Source of the DNA: Pyrus communis
Lineage: Eukaryota > Streptophyta > Magnoliopsida > Rosales > Rosaceae
Assembly: GCF_963583255.1 (NCBI RefSeq)
Contig: NC_084803.1
Span: 11,977,978-12,041,977, forward strand
DNA length: 64,000 nucleotides
Reading direction: 5' to 3'
Made by a program: the position numbers and the translations under genes. The notes beneath the pieces are model-generated. The model ran no database searches, had not been told where the DNA came from, and saw only the letters and a list, made by a program, of their open reading frames with translations. Below are positions 20,931-31,914 of the stretch, one piece after another (positions within the stretch are counted from its first letter, which is position 1; every line of letters starts with the position of its first letter).

Positions 20931-21969
20931 TCTTAATATAAATTCTATAGAAACTGATTTTATTATGTGAATTCAACTGTTTTAATTGGTTTATGAGAGG
21001 TTTATTCTATCATGATCTAAAATTATTCGTTTACTTCAAATATTTGACTTTCCTTTTGTCAATTTACACATATAAATGTATTTAAAACGTGTAAGTCGCT
21101 TGTAGCACGCCGTGATTCAAAAAATGCATTTTGCACGCGTGTAAGCGTGTACATGAAGGCTATTAACTCTTTTTATTAGGGTCGAATCTGACCTGAAACG
21201 CCAAGTGTGACACAATCAATTAGTTTAATGTCCATATTGCTCATTTTTTTTCTAAATATCCAGTTCATGTGTATCCCTCCATAATTTATCATTTTATTTT
21301 CTACAAATTGATCATTTGCCTCTGTTGAAAACTTTACAGAAGGACGATTCAATTGAAAGTTAGGAAGTGCAAAAAGGTTGTATTAAAAGGAAACAGAAAA
21401 AGAATAAATCTGAATGTGCTTCATGCATGCTTTTTACACTGCACAAAATAATTTTTGGTTAAAGAAGTAAAAGAGAACCATTTAAGAAGAAATTTTTTTA
21501 GTATAACCGAAACACAAAGTAGTACCCTAGGTGATAGGAATACAAAATACTTCTAAGCCGAAGTTAGTTCTGTCCATGTTGGTGGTAGGATTCGAATTTC
21601 TAAATAAGATGACGAAGGAGGTGATCAAAACTCTGAGTAACACGTGGCAGCATCTAAGCCTTCATTAAGGGCATTACTGTCAATTTCATCGTTTCTTTCT
21701 TCCTCACTTAGTCACTTGTGGTTTAATTCGCACGTGTCTGAAATCCACACCGTTTCGCGCTAAACCCTAGCGCGCCTTTCTTCTTCTTCCACCGGTAGAG
21801 AGCTGGAGCATCCACATCCGACCCAAAATCATCGGAAGTTACAGTATGTTCGGATCCGGATCCTACTCACGACGTGTACAGAGCCCTCCGAATCTTCGTC
21901 AACCTTACCGTGAGTTCCGCGGCTACCAGTCGGCGTTACGAGAAATCGAAGCCCTCCGCCGCCTTTGAT
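20931..21969. other. Spacer and GC-richer leader before the kinase fragment
   Basis: AT-rich spacer passes near 21700 into promoter-like sequence with CT-rich stretches and a telo-box-like AAACCCTAG at 21763. A short frame from ATG 21846 (MFGSGSYSRR) stops after about 40 codons; I do not recognise it. Confidence 0.35.
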
Positions 21970-22765
21970 GGGTTGATGAATCCAAATGGGTTCTCGAATT
22001 ATATGCATTTTCATCAAAGGGTACGTGTTTGTTCGATAAAGTTCCTCACTTTCTTGTATATTGCCATTTTAGTATGCCCGTAAATTTCCTTTTTCTTTCG
22101 ATGTTTGGATGCGATTGCAGTGCATCTGTTTGTGGGTTTTTTTTTTTTGTGGAGTAGGTGGGTTTTCAGGTTGAAAATCTGTACTTTTTGTGTGATGTTC
22201 ATGACTTTTTGGATTTCAGTGATGAAATTTTGTGGTGATTTATGTTTATGTCATTCTGTTCGAATCAATAATTTGGATTTAAGACTATTCGGTTGTAATG
22301 TGGGTAACTGGGATTCTGTCCAACTGATGATAATCAATAATGTCGGACCTTTGGGAAATTAATGCAGTTTGTGCATAGTTGCTTGCATAGCTGCGGTTCG
22401 ATTGAGTATAGTTTTGTTTGTCTATCATGTTTGTAATGGACTTGAAATTGCAATGCAGCACGTGTGATCAGATTTTGATTCAGTGATATATAGTGGTTAA
22501 TAAGAATGTGAGGTTGCTATCATAATTCACTTGTCATGAAATCTTTGTGCATTTATAATTAATATATCATGTTTCCATTTGTATCTAGTCAAATGACATG
22601 ACTAATATGACTTTACGTCAAGTTCACTTTTGTACGGTGAGTATCTGAAGACAATTTGAAAAAATTGAATTAAGATGGTTATGACATGATAAATTTTAAA
22701 GTTTGTTGTCTTTTGTTTGTTAGGTTGAACCTTAGGCTTTAATTTCTCCCATCAGATTCTGATTT
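21970..22765 (+). pseudogene. Truncated copy of the MUT9-like kinase 5' region
   Basis: This stretch aligns by eye along its length with 37905-38800, the leader and first intron of the intact kinase gene. Shared anchors are CAAATGGGTTCTCGAATT, GTGTTTGTTCGATAAAGTTC, TTTTGGATTTCAGTGATG, GCAATGCAGCAC, TTGTACGGTGAGTATCTGAA and AGGTTGAA with AGGCTTTAATT. The similarity stops just before the kinase start-codon exon, and no kinase coding sequence follows. It is a relic of a duplicated segment, now next to the PPR gene, whose 5' leader it may serve. Confidence 0.75.
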
Positions 22766-22978
22766 TTTTTATGAAAAGTAAACCTATCTTTACTGGAAGC
22801 TGCAGTTGCTTACTAAGCTTGTAGCTTACACATTGTTATCTGACATTTCAGTGTAACGGAGAATAGTGAGAGAAAGATTGCTCATTGCCAAATCATAGAG
22901 AAACTACTTAGTCTACAATTCTTCTTATGGAATCATATAACATCGTACTTTGAAGACATCAACGCCTTTCTTCTTTCG

Positions 22979-25453
22979 ATGTTAAACCACCTTCACCATG
23001 CATTAAGGCAGTTTCACTTGGCTCTGCTACTCTCATGCCGCAAATATAATTACAAACCAAATCCCACCCGAACCTTGTATCTCTCTACCACCACAACGCC
23101 TTGTACACATGCCTCACCAACTTACCCTCGTTCTGATCTCCTCACGCTCAGCTCCGATGTCCAAACCCTTTACCAAACCAAGCAAGTTCACGCCTCTGCT
23201 CTTCTCAGTGGAGTACTGCCCCACAGTGTCTCTCTATGTGCCTCCCTCATGCTCAGATACGCCACTTTCAGATCCCCAGAAACCTTTCACCATCTCTTCC
23301 AACAAACCGTCCAGCATTGTCACACTGCTTTCTTGTGGAACACCCTCATACGGGCTTGCTCCATTGCTCAAGTTAATGATAATTTTCAGACTTATAATCA
23401 AATGGTTCGGAGCGGTGTTGGACCCGATGACTATACTTTTCCTTTTGTTCTCAAGGCATGTGCAGACCTTTTGGAGGTAAAAAAAGGGATGGAGGTTCAT
23501 GGGGTTGTTTTTAAAGTGGGGTTTGATTATGACGTTTTTGTTGGAAATACCCTTATGTTGTTTTATGGTAATTGTGGGGATCTGAGAGATGCAAAGAGGA
23601 TATTTAGTGAAATGCGTGAAAGGGATGTTGTCTCATGGAATACAGTTATTGGGGTGCTTTCGGTCAATGAGTGCTACATGGAGGCACTTGATTATTATAG
23701 AGAGATGAATTCGGCAAATGGGTTTAAGCCAAATGTTGTTACTGTTATCAGTGTGCTGCCAGTTTGTGCAGAGCTCAAAGATGAGTTGATGGCGATCCAG
23801 ATTCACAGCTATGTTGTGAAAGTTGGTTTGGATCTTTTGGTGACTACTGGAAATGCATTGGTTGACGTGTATGGGAAATGTGGGAATGTGAAGGCTTCAA
23901 AACAAATTTTTGCTGAGATAATTCAGAAGAATGAGGTTTCATGGAATGCATCTATTACCAGTCTCTCTTACATGGGGCATAATTTGGAAGCCTTAAATAC
24001 ATTTAGGTTGATGATTGATGTAGGGGTTAAACCAAACTCTGTCACCATTTCTAGCATGCTACCAGTGTTAGTTGAACTAGAATTCTTTGGAGTTGGCAAA
24101 GAACTCCATGGTTTCAGTGTCAGAACAGGTATTGAAACAGATATCTTCATTGCCAACTCATTAATTGATATGTATGCAAAATCAGGCTGTCCAAATGAGG
24201 CATCGAATGTGTTCCAAGAGATGGATAAAAGGAATATTGTTTCTTGGAATGCCATGATTGCTAATTTTTCTCAAAACAGGCTTGAGTTGGAAGCCATTGG
24301 ACTTGTGAAGCAAATGCAAGCTCATGATGAAATTCCCAACTCTGTAACCTTCACAAATCTTCTTCCAGCTTGTGCTCGTTTGGGTTCCCGCCGTCTTGGA
24401 AAAGAAATCCATGCAATGACAGTTCGCATGGGATCTGCCTCAGATTTGTTTGTCTCTAATGCTTTGACAGACATGTACGCAAAGTGTGGCTGTCTAGGTC
24501 TTGCTCGAAATGTGTTTAACATCTCCGTCAGAGATGAGATTTCTTATAATATACTTATAGTAGGTTATTCTCAAACTACTGATTGCTTAGAATCTCTGAG
24601 TTTGTTTTCTGAAATGAAGCTTAAGGGAATGATGCATGACGCTGTTTCCTTTATGGGAGTTATATCAGCTTGCGCAAATCTAACTGCAATCAAGCAGGGT
24701 AAAGAGATTCATGGATTTTTAGTAAGAAAGATTTCAGATACTCATCTCTTTGTTGCTAACTCGCTTTTGGATTTTTATACCAAATGTGGACGAATTGATC
24801 TTGCTGCTAAGGTCTTCAACTGCATGCCAAGCAAGGATGTAGCTTCATGGAATACAATGATTTTGGGATATGGAATGCTAGGTGAGCTTAACATTGCAAT
24901 CCATCTTTTTGAAAAAATGAGGGAAGAAGTTGTAGAATACGATTCAGTTTCATACATTGCAGTTTTATCATCTTGTAGCCATGGAGGGCTAGTTGAGAAA
25001 GGGAAAAAATACTTTGAGGAGATGTGCACGCAAAATATTGAGCCAACAGAAAAGCACTATGCTTGCATGGTTGACCTCCTTGGGCGAGCTGGCCTTATGG
25101 AAGAAGCAGCAGAACTTATTAAAGCCATGCCAATTGTACCCGATGCCAACATTTGGGGAGCTTTGCTTGGGGCATGCCGAATCCATGGGAATTTAGAGTT
25201 GGCGAGTTGGGCAGCAGAGCATCTGTTTGAGTTGAAGCCCGATCATTCTGGGTACTATATACTTCTTTCAAACATGTATGCAGAAGCTGGGAGATGGGAA
25301 GAGGTAAACAGGGTGAGGGAACTGATGAAATCAAGGAAAGTGAAGAAGGACTGTGCTATCAGTTGGGTTCAGGTTCGGGACCAGGCGCATGCTTTCATAG
25401 TTGGAGATGCAATGGAGACATTAAATTCAGATAGTTGGCTCGCAGAGTCTTAG
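22979..25453 (+). CDS. PLS-type pentatricopeptide repeat protein (E subgroup)
   Basis: This is an intronless 824-residue frame. PPR proteins of this class bind organelle transcripts and act in RNA editing, splicing or stability. After an N-terminal stretch that could be an organelle transit peptide, repeated P, L and S motifs run from about residue 110 to 700. Examples are VFVGNTLMLFYGNCGDLRDA, DVVSWNTVIGVLS, LFVSNALTDMYAKCGCLGLA and DVASWNTMILGYGMLGELNI. The C-terminus has E-type motifs (DANIWGALLGACRIHGNLEL and GYYILLSNMYAEAGRWEEV). It ends at LAES without a DYW domain, so it would need a DYW partner if it edits. It lies between fragments of a kinase gene and a FRIGIDA-like gene. I cannot name the orthologue. 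Confidence 0.92.
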   Translation: MLNHLHHALRQFHLALLLSCRKYNYKPNPTRTLYLSTTTTPCTHASPTYPRSDLLTLSSDVQTLYQTKQVHASALLSGVLPHSVSLCASLMLRYATFRSPETFHHLFQQTVQHCHTAFLWNTLIRACSIAQVNDNFQTYNQMVRSGVGPDDYTFPFVLKACADLLEVKKGMEVHGVVFKVGFDYDVFVGNTLMLFYGNCGDLRDAKRIFSEMRERDVVSWNTVIGVLSVNECYMEALDYYREMNSANGFKPNVVTVISVLPVCAELKDELMAIQIHSYVVKVGLDLLVTTGNALVDVYGKCGNVKASKQIFAEIIQKNEVSWNASITSLSYMGHNLEALNTFRLMIDVGVKPNSVTISSMLPVLVELEFFGVGKELHGFSVRTGIETDIFIANSLIDMYAKSGCPNEASNVFQEMDKRNIVSWNAMIANFSQNRLELEAIGLVKQMQAHDEIPNSVTFTNLLPACARLGSRRLGKEIHAMTVRMGSASDLFVSNALTDMYAKCGCLGLARNVFNISVRDEISYNILIVGYSQTTDCLESLSLFSEMKLKGMMHDAVSFMGVISACANLTAIKQGKEIHGFLVRKISDTHLFVANSLLDFYTKCGRIDLAAKVFNCMPSKDVASWNTMILGYGMLGELNIAIHLFEKMREEVVEYDSVSYIAVLSSCSHGGLVEKGKKYFEEMCTQNIEPTEKHYACMVDLLGRAGLMEEAAELIKAMPIVPDANIWGALLGACRIHGNLELASWAAEHLFELKPDHSGYYILLSNMYAEAGRWEEVNRVRELMKSRKVKKDCAISWVQVRDQAHAFIVGDAMETLNSDSWLAES

Positions 25454-25699
25454 TATGTTTTGACCCAGCAGAAGCAAGAAAAGAGAATGAGTGGTAAGCC
25501 ATGAAAAGGAGATGTAGACAGAAGCATAAGCTGAAGTAGTTGATCAAAGCAATTCTTTCCCTCCATTAAAAAAAATGAGAAGATGGGAGAGGATTTGAGA
25601 AAGCAAATAGGTGCCACAGCTTATATCGATGCAGCTCTGAGACTTAGCAGGTATATAACTTAGAAGAATTTTAAATTTAGAAAGCAATTAACTTAGAAG

Positions 25700-26240
25700 A
25701 ATATAAAATTTAGAAGGCAATTCTTTGCCTTCATACATTTGCTTGAATAAATTAGAAATATGTGCCTTAGTTTTGTCTCTCCCTCTTCAAAACTGGTAAT
25801 GACTGATAGTAAATTTAATCTTACCCAAGAGACTTGTTCCCCCCACCTCTTCTTTTACATGGTATAACAATGTGTTTCAATTTGATGCCAGTGCGCATCT
25901 GTCACCCGCCCAATTCATGAAAAGAAATTTGATTATTTCTTGGTTAGGTTTTTGTTCCACTCATTTGTTTATCTTAAGATCTTTCTTTTTCTTCCTCTCT
26001 TATTTTGTTCCGCATCATTACTCGCTTGCTAGATTTTCTTTTTGTTAGTACTGCCTCGGTTGTGTATATTTGATTCAGGTAATTACTGATTCGTGCCCAT
26101 GTAATTGATGAGTTAATGAAGAATGAAAAGGAGATAGAGGCTGTATATTTTGCTTCTGAGTCTGGTTTGACTGAGATTTCGTATATCAGAAACTCGAAAA
26201 AGTACTTATCAAGTACTTTCGAGAAAAGCATTTCCAAATG
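25700..26240 (+). pseudogene. FRIGIDA-like gene fragment (exon 2 and flanking introns)
   Basis: Bases about 26100-26215 match exon 2 of the intact FRIGIDA-like gene (47781-47956). Both share GATAGAGGC(T/C)GTATATTTTG and CTTCTGAGTCTGGTTTGACT. Here the segment encoding SFPPVSLLK is deleted and there is no open frame. Upstream intron similarity reaches about 25720 (CCTTCATACATTTGCTT). Exons 1 and 3 are missing. Confidence 0.8.
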
Positions 26241-26804
26241 GGCATGTAATCCTGACAGAAAAGGATCTTATTTGTGCACCCTAGAAGTGTAGATATATTG
26301 CCCAATTTTGCACGATTTTCCTTCACTCAAAGAATTCAGGGGTCCCAATGGACTCTACCTACAGCCACAGATGGGTATATCTGAGTCGAGTGTACAGCTG
26401 GTGTGAGTGGGAGCCATGGTTTCAACGCAAAGAACAACTTTTCCATGACACGTAAATACGTAATTGTATTGTGTTAGAAGAAAACTTGTAATTAGTGGCT
26501 GACATCTGTTTTAAGACTATTCCAAATTTCTAATTCATAGAATCCTTCTGTTGGGCTCTGACCTTCCAATTTGGTCACGTTGGACTTGTATGCGTTTGCT
26601 CTGGAGTTTCCTACGCATGGGACCCTTGTGTGGCGGGCTACAGGCTTCTGACCAAAAACGCAAATCCATTGCTTTGAAACGGGATTTTCTTCTCTCTCTT
26701 GATACCTGCATTTTGGAGTGATGAGGGTCCGAGTCAACACGCCGCCAACTCGGAGTCAAAGTATGACTTTTTCCTTCCAAACCAAAACAAAACCTCACAC
26801 CAAC

Positions 26805-27009
26805 GGAAAGGGATCCCTTCTCTTATCCCTTCCCTTCCTTCTAATCCATCAAATTAAGGGATCCAGACTGTTGAAATTTGATCCAACAGTTACAAATAGG
26901 GGTTCATTTTATAAATTATAATAACTTCAGTCGTTAGATCAATTTTCAACGACACATATCTTCTGATTTGGTAGATTAGGGGGAAGGGATCCGGAGATGA
27001 TCCCTTTCG
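26805..27009. mobile_element. 205-bp MULE-type MITE with GGGATCC ends
   Basis: It starts GGAAAGGGATCCC and ends GGATGATCCCTTTCG-like, giving TIRs of about 11 bp. The perfect 9-bp duplication CACACCAAC flanks it (26796-26804 and 27010-27018). There is no ORF. Confidence 0.75.
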
Positions 27010-27018
27010 CACACCAAC

Positions 27019-28226
27019 AACACAGAGATTCTTACACCTTGGTGCAGATATTAAAGCTAATATTATATTATTTGCCCGAATGAATGTTGGCGTCATATTA
27101 TTTATATGAGATGTCATCATGGCATATTCAATGACATAATAACGTATTAGTGCGTCACTATTATATCAGCATGCATATCTCTACTAATTAATAACAGTCA
27201 TTATCAACCAAAATTCTATAAAATTATCAGTTTAACCCTCTAATTAAAACAGAACATGAATAAAAAATATGAGGCAGAAATGTAATTTCACACAATCAAA
27301 TTTTACTTTTTTTTTTTAAAACCTCACCTACATGTAATCCTAACATATCTCTAATTAAAGTAAAATAAATAAATAAATAAATAAAACTTCTCACTCTCAC
27401 ATTCGCTATCACTCTCTTCCTCTCTCCTTCTATTTCAAAAACAAAAATAAAAAAAAATTCTCACACACTTTGTGTGTGCCCATATGCTAGTAAATCTTTA
27501 TATGTTTAAAATTGTAACTGGAAGGGTTAAAAATATATTTGGACAATAATGTACTTCTAACGACATCTGACACATACATTTAAAAGTGTTTGTGGTCATA
27601 GACGTATTTTCTAGATAAACACTTATCAAGTTCTTTTTTACAGAAACACTTCTACAAGCAAAAAATACAGTATACAAAAGAAATTCAAACGGCCCTCTTT
27701 GTTGTATATTTAATACACAGAATACAGTATAATTTGAAGTCATTAAATTCAATAATTGACATTTAGGAGCTAAAAATCTCGATGATAAAATTAAAAATTG
27801 TTATTAGTATTTTAAAATTTTCATTATACCTTTTAAACTTTTTACATTTTAAAAAGAAAAAACATTTGTAAATAATTTAAAATAAAAATTTTGAAATGTT
27901 AATAACAATTTTCATAAAATTAAGAGCTTAATTAGTAGAAGTCTCGCACAAACACGTGCAATTTGCACTCATTTTCCCTTTTCATCCGCTTTCCAGAGAA
28001 ACCGCACATGTTGGCCGGCCCACCATGTTCCCATGTTCCCATGTTCCGAAAAACCCACCCCTCCTTACTTTCCCCCGCATATAAATATAGCACCGCCAAT
28101 TGTTTCCGCAGCCTCCTTCCCCTCTCAAAACCTCACCCCACCTTCTCACAGATCTTTGCCTAATCCCTCTTAATTTCCCTTTATTTTCACCTAATTTTCT
28201 CTTAATTCATATTTAGCGGTCAAAAA
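27019..28226. other. AT-rich spacer and arabinogalactan-peptide promoter
   Basis: Mostly AT-rich sequence with an (AAAT)n tract near 27361. A TATA-like CATATAAATATAG lies near 28077, about 150 bases before the ATG of the next gene. Confidence 0.45.
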
Positions 28227-28545
28227 ATGAACTCAATCAGATCCTGCGCTCTCCCAATCATCGGGTTCATGTTCATGGCGCTCCTCAGCCTCGGCTACGG
28301 CCAGCAGGCGCCAGCTCCTGCTCCCACCAGCGACGGTAAGTCCATCAATTTCTTCCTAAAAAAAATCAATTTTTCAATTTTTATTTTGTTGGGTCGGTCC
28401 AAAATTTTGATAACTTTATGGGTTTTTTTCTGATAATTTTGTCTAATTTTTCTGGGTTCGAATTGTTGCAGGCATGGCGATCGATCAGGGAATCGCTTAC
28501 ACGCTTATGATGGTGGCGCTTGCAATTACGTACCTTATGCATTAA
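28227..28545 (+). CDS. Arabinogalactan peptide (AGP16/20/22-type), GPI-anchored
   Basis: Two exons, 28227-28335 and 28472-28545, encode 60 residues. A signal peptide (about residues 1-25, MNSIRSCALPIIGFMFMALL) is followed by a very short mature core QQAPAPAPTSDG. Its Ala-Pro repeats are hydroxylated and O-glycosylated with arabinogalactan in this family. The C-terminal AIDQGIAYTLMMVALAITYL is the conserved GPI-attachment and hydrophobic tail of the AGP16/20/22/41 group. The product is expected at the outer face of the plasma membrane, with roles in wall and growth signalling that are poorly defined. The intron interrupts the Gly codon just before the GPI signal. Confidence 0.88.
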
Positions 28546-29772
28546 GAGATTGATTTTCTGAAATTTTCTTGGGGCAGAAAAACCGATTCAGAAATCACAT
28601 TGAGCATTATTGTTGTACATCTGGTGATATATTAAATTCTATTTTTTTTATAAATTTTTTGTGTGTATTTTTCTCCTCTTATTCAGATGGAGAAATTTGC
28701 TTTGTAGTTCAAATATTAATATAAATTAATTTATTATTATTAGCTCAATATTTCTGAATTATGTCTCATTCGCTTGGAGGTTTTGGGAATCGGAGTAAGA
28801 TTTTGTCCTTTTTTTTTTTTTTTTAGGTTAACATCATATATTAATTTTTTATCGTAAGAAAAAGACATAATAAGAGAGTGTAAAATAAAGCAATAGAAAA
28901 AAAAAAAAAAAAAGGCAGAGATTCCTGCGGCTGCCAACCTGCCCTTTCACATTATCTCAGTCAATTTATGTATTTTTCAAAAGACGAAAAGTTTTTGTTA
29001 CTGTTTATAACGTAAAATTATATTTTAACATTAAAAGGTTACTCTTGATACAATTTAATTTATTTTTTATTTTGTTTTTATGTTTAAAATTTAAAATTTT
29101 CAAACTCTTTTCATTAGTTTTACTTTTTTTAAATTAAGCTGATCACATAAAGTGGGCTTCTTTGTGCCACATCATCCTTTGTTGCAGGTCTCGGTGGTTT
29201 TTTTTTTTTTTTTTTTTTTTTTGAACAAACATAAGCTAATAATAAGCTAGCCACAATTAGGTACATAACTCATCGCATGCATGTACTGCTTTTGTATTTT
29301 TGTAAGTCGGATTAGAGACCTCCTTCTGTTTGTGGCATTGTTTACTAATCCGTTATTGAGCAAGGAATAATCCAACTGAAGGCAAATCGGTGACCTGCTT
29401 CATGTAATGGCATTAGTTACTAATTCGTAATTTGGTAAGGGAGTTGGATTGAGGAGTCAAAATCTGAATTATTCATGTTTACTTACAATGAACGATACTT
29501 CAAATTAGAGTTTAATTCTCATTTTTATGTATTCTACGTTTACTAACACATAATATTTGGAAAAGAACCCGTTATCAATAATATTTGGAAAAGAATCCGT
29601 TATCAACATATTCTACGTTTACTAACACATATTGCGTCTTATTTTTGTTTCATTCCCAAATGATTAGTAAGCACAAAAATAATCTGTTATCAAGATTTAA
29701 ATCTTTATTTTTATTGCAATTACAAATAAGTGCACATGTCAAAAACTCACAAGTGAAGACAAACCCATGTCA
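28546..29772. other. AGP 3' UTR and AT-rich spacer
   Basis: This includes poly-T and poly-A tracts (near 28809, 28898 and 29196) and no coding sequence I can support. Confidence 0.4.
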
Positions 29773-29781
29773 AGGTTTAAC

Positions 29782-29991
29782 GGAATTGGATCCGCTCCGG
29801 ACCTTAACGTCCAGAGTATAGGGATCAATTCATCTAGGCTGCACAAATTGAATCCAACAGTCCCTATTAACTTATTTTCTTCGCTCACCACACAAAATCA
29901 ATGGCTTTGATTTCTTTTAAACACCAATCGGCAGCCCAGATGATTTAATCCTTAGACTCCGAACATTAAGGTCCTGAGCGGATCCAATTCC
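29782..29991. mobile_element. 210-bp MULE-type MITE with GGATCCGCTC ends
   Basis: Terminal inverted repeats begin GGAATTGGATCCGCTC on both strands and extend about 45 bp with mismatches. The perfect 9-bp duplication AGGTTTAAC flanks it (29773-29781 and 29992-30000). No ORF. Confidence 0.88.
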
Positions 29992-30000
29992 AGGTTTAAC

Positions 30001-30632
30001 CTCATTCTCTTAATTTGATTAACAGTAACAAAGAAAACGACATGTCAATTGTTGGTCGAATAATACGATAAACTGAACAAACATTTGCACAATCCCAAAC
30101 CACATTAAACCAAAATCATAACGAAACTGTGCAACTTTTTAATTTACAATTGAAAAGTTGAAAACGCACTATCTAATTTTGAGGATGCTAGACATTTTCT
30201 GCACTCAATCGCCCACTCGTGACTGTCTTTTCACCAAACGGGAGGCTAACAGGGTTGGCACACCGCTGGGCTCGGTAGGGTCTTTTTATGGATGGACAAA
30301 TAGTTCGAGGGAATCTTTGATATTATCATTGATCTTATATTTGAAGAAAGTTTAGACTTGTAAATTGTATGGTGCGGGATGTCGTTTTTTCTTAGAACGA
30401 GTTGAAATCCTGATAAAGTTTTTATTAAACCGGGTATGCACTTGTTCTTCTTTTATCCGTATACCGTACTCTGTCAGAAAAAAGTATAAAATTAAGTGCT
30501 AAAACTTTTTGTTTTATACGAACATCATTAGGACTTTCGTTTCGTAGTTTTTTTAATATAAATCTTATACACTAAATCTTAAAATAACGTTGTTTTTTAT
30601 ATACCCTAACAAAAATGGTATTGACATTTCCT

Positions 30633-30670
<38 letters not shown>

Positions 30671-30685
30671 GATTGATTCACGCGG
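30001..30685. other. Spacer
   Basis: AT-rich, with an A29 run at about 30639-30667. The only frames are short and unsupported. Confidence 0.4.
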
Positions 30686-30686
30686 T

Positions 30687-30815
30687 AGTTCGGTTAAGAT
30701 ACATAATGGGCAACCCAATTTGATATTAAATTCGCCATCACGAGATTCGAACATAAGATCTCTCACCTTTAATTAAAGAGAAATATCACCAGACTATAAT
30801 GACTATCCACTTGCA
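30687..30815 (-). mobile_element. SINE-like fragment (tRNA-type B box)
   Basis: On the minus strand it reads TGTTCGAATCTCG, a Pol III B-box-like motif. The flanking order (TTAAAGGTGAGAGATCTTA before, GGCGAATTTAATATCAAATT after) is shared with the SINE-like copies at 36665, 49450 and 51684. Confidence 0.5.
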
Positions 30816-31002
30816 TTCAGAATTTTTTTTGCACTTAGAAAACGTGCGTTTTTTATTTTTTTTAATTTTTTTTTTTATACAAGAGACACGAACTCTAAGT
30901 TAGGATTTGAATTGAACCATACCATAATCAATTGAATAAAAATGTCGTGTTCATCATAAACGAATAAAGAAGTGTATCCCATATTAACAAAATATCATTA
31001 AC

Positions 31003-31250
31003 GTCGTTTGGTTTCACGGAGATGTGTGATGTTGTGTGGGTCGATAGGCCCCCATCTTCGTTGGTCTTTGTGTTGAATAATGACGGACTTCCTTGTCCTC
31101 ATTAAAGTGGGTGTGGGGGTGCTGGGGGTGACGCCTCTTCTAGGTGGAGGGGTCCTTGTGTTTCTTCCCTTGGCTCTTCTCTTGTTGTTGTTGTGTTTGC
31201 CTCTGTGTAGGCCTTTAATGAATTGGGTTCTGGTGTTCAAAAAAAAAAAA
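31003..31250 (+). mobile_element. 5'-truncated LINE-like retroposon with poly(A) tail
   Basis: About 235 bases of GT-rich sequence (GGGTGTGGGGGTGCTGGGGG, TTGTTGTTGTTGTGTTTGCC) end TTCAA followed by a poly(A) tract. The 14-bp duplication AAAATATCATTAAC flanks it (30989-31002 and 31251-31264). A poly(A) tail and long variable duplication are the marks of target-primed reverse transcription. The GT-rich text resembles plant LINE 3' UTRs. No coding part is left. Confidence 0.75.
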
Positions 31251-31383
31251 AAAATATCATTAACAGTGTAGGATATATTTATCTTATAAAGGAACTATTT
31301 AGATATAATTCTTTATTATTTTATATCACACATTTTCAAATATATAAATAAAGATGCCCTAATAAGGGAGTATAAAATCCAGA

Positions 31384-31600
31384 TAAAATCCTCTCTGGAT
31401 TATCTTTGTAAGGATTTTGAGGATTTTTTAATCTTATCTTTTCATCTATTGTGTGATTATAAATTATTTTAAAATATATTGTTTTAAAGTAAACATAAAT
31501 AATATCTGACAAAAACTAATTACATGATGTACAAAGAACAGACATAATGAAATAATCTTCAGGATTCTCGCCGACTTGATCCGGCGAGAATCTCATCCGT
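31384..31600. mobile_element. GGATCC-type palindromic MITE, copy 3
   Basis: An inverted layout: AAAATCCTCTCTGGATTAT and TTTCATCTATTGTGTGATTA on the left, ACATGATGTACAAAGAACA and AGGATTCTCGCCGAC on the right. It resembles the copies near 2816, 18147 and 56566. Edges are approximate. Confidence 0.45.
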
Positions 31601-31627
31601 ATAAAATCACCTTCCAAACAAAAAACG

Positions 31628-31829
31628 TATTGGACGACAATATCGTCCCCTTGATATTAGGAGTAGAATTGATCCGTATGAATCAATGTAAATCATCTTT
31701 GTTTCCTTCCTAGAATAGACTTCTTTGTATTATATAAGTCTTGTATTCAACTGTGAATTAATAAGAAAGTATTCAAAGTTAATTCCCAGACTTCATATTT
31801 CTAAACCCTAGCCGAGTTATCTTTCAACA
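31628..31829 (+). repeat. 5' LTR of copia element 2
   Basis: A 202-bp LTR starting TATTGGACGACAATATCGTC and ending CTTTCAACA. A short internal palindrome (GACGACAATATCGTC) lies at its start. Confidence 0.95.
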
Positions 31830-31841
31830 TGGTATCAGAGC
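31830..31841 (+). other. tRNA-iMet primer binding site, copia 2
   Basis: TGGTATCAGAGC directly follows the 5' LTR, the same site as in copia element 1. Confidence 0.9.
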
Positions 31842-31914
31842 ACCGTTTCTGGTGACTCTGAATACTCACACAGCTTCCGCAAATCCTAACAAACACAACA
31901 TCACCTAAACCACC

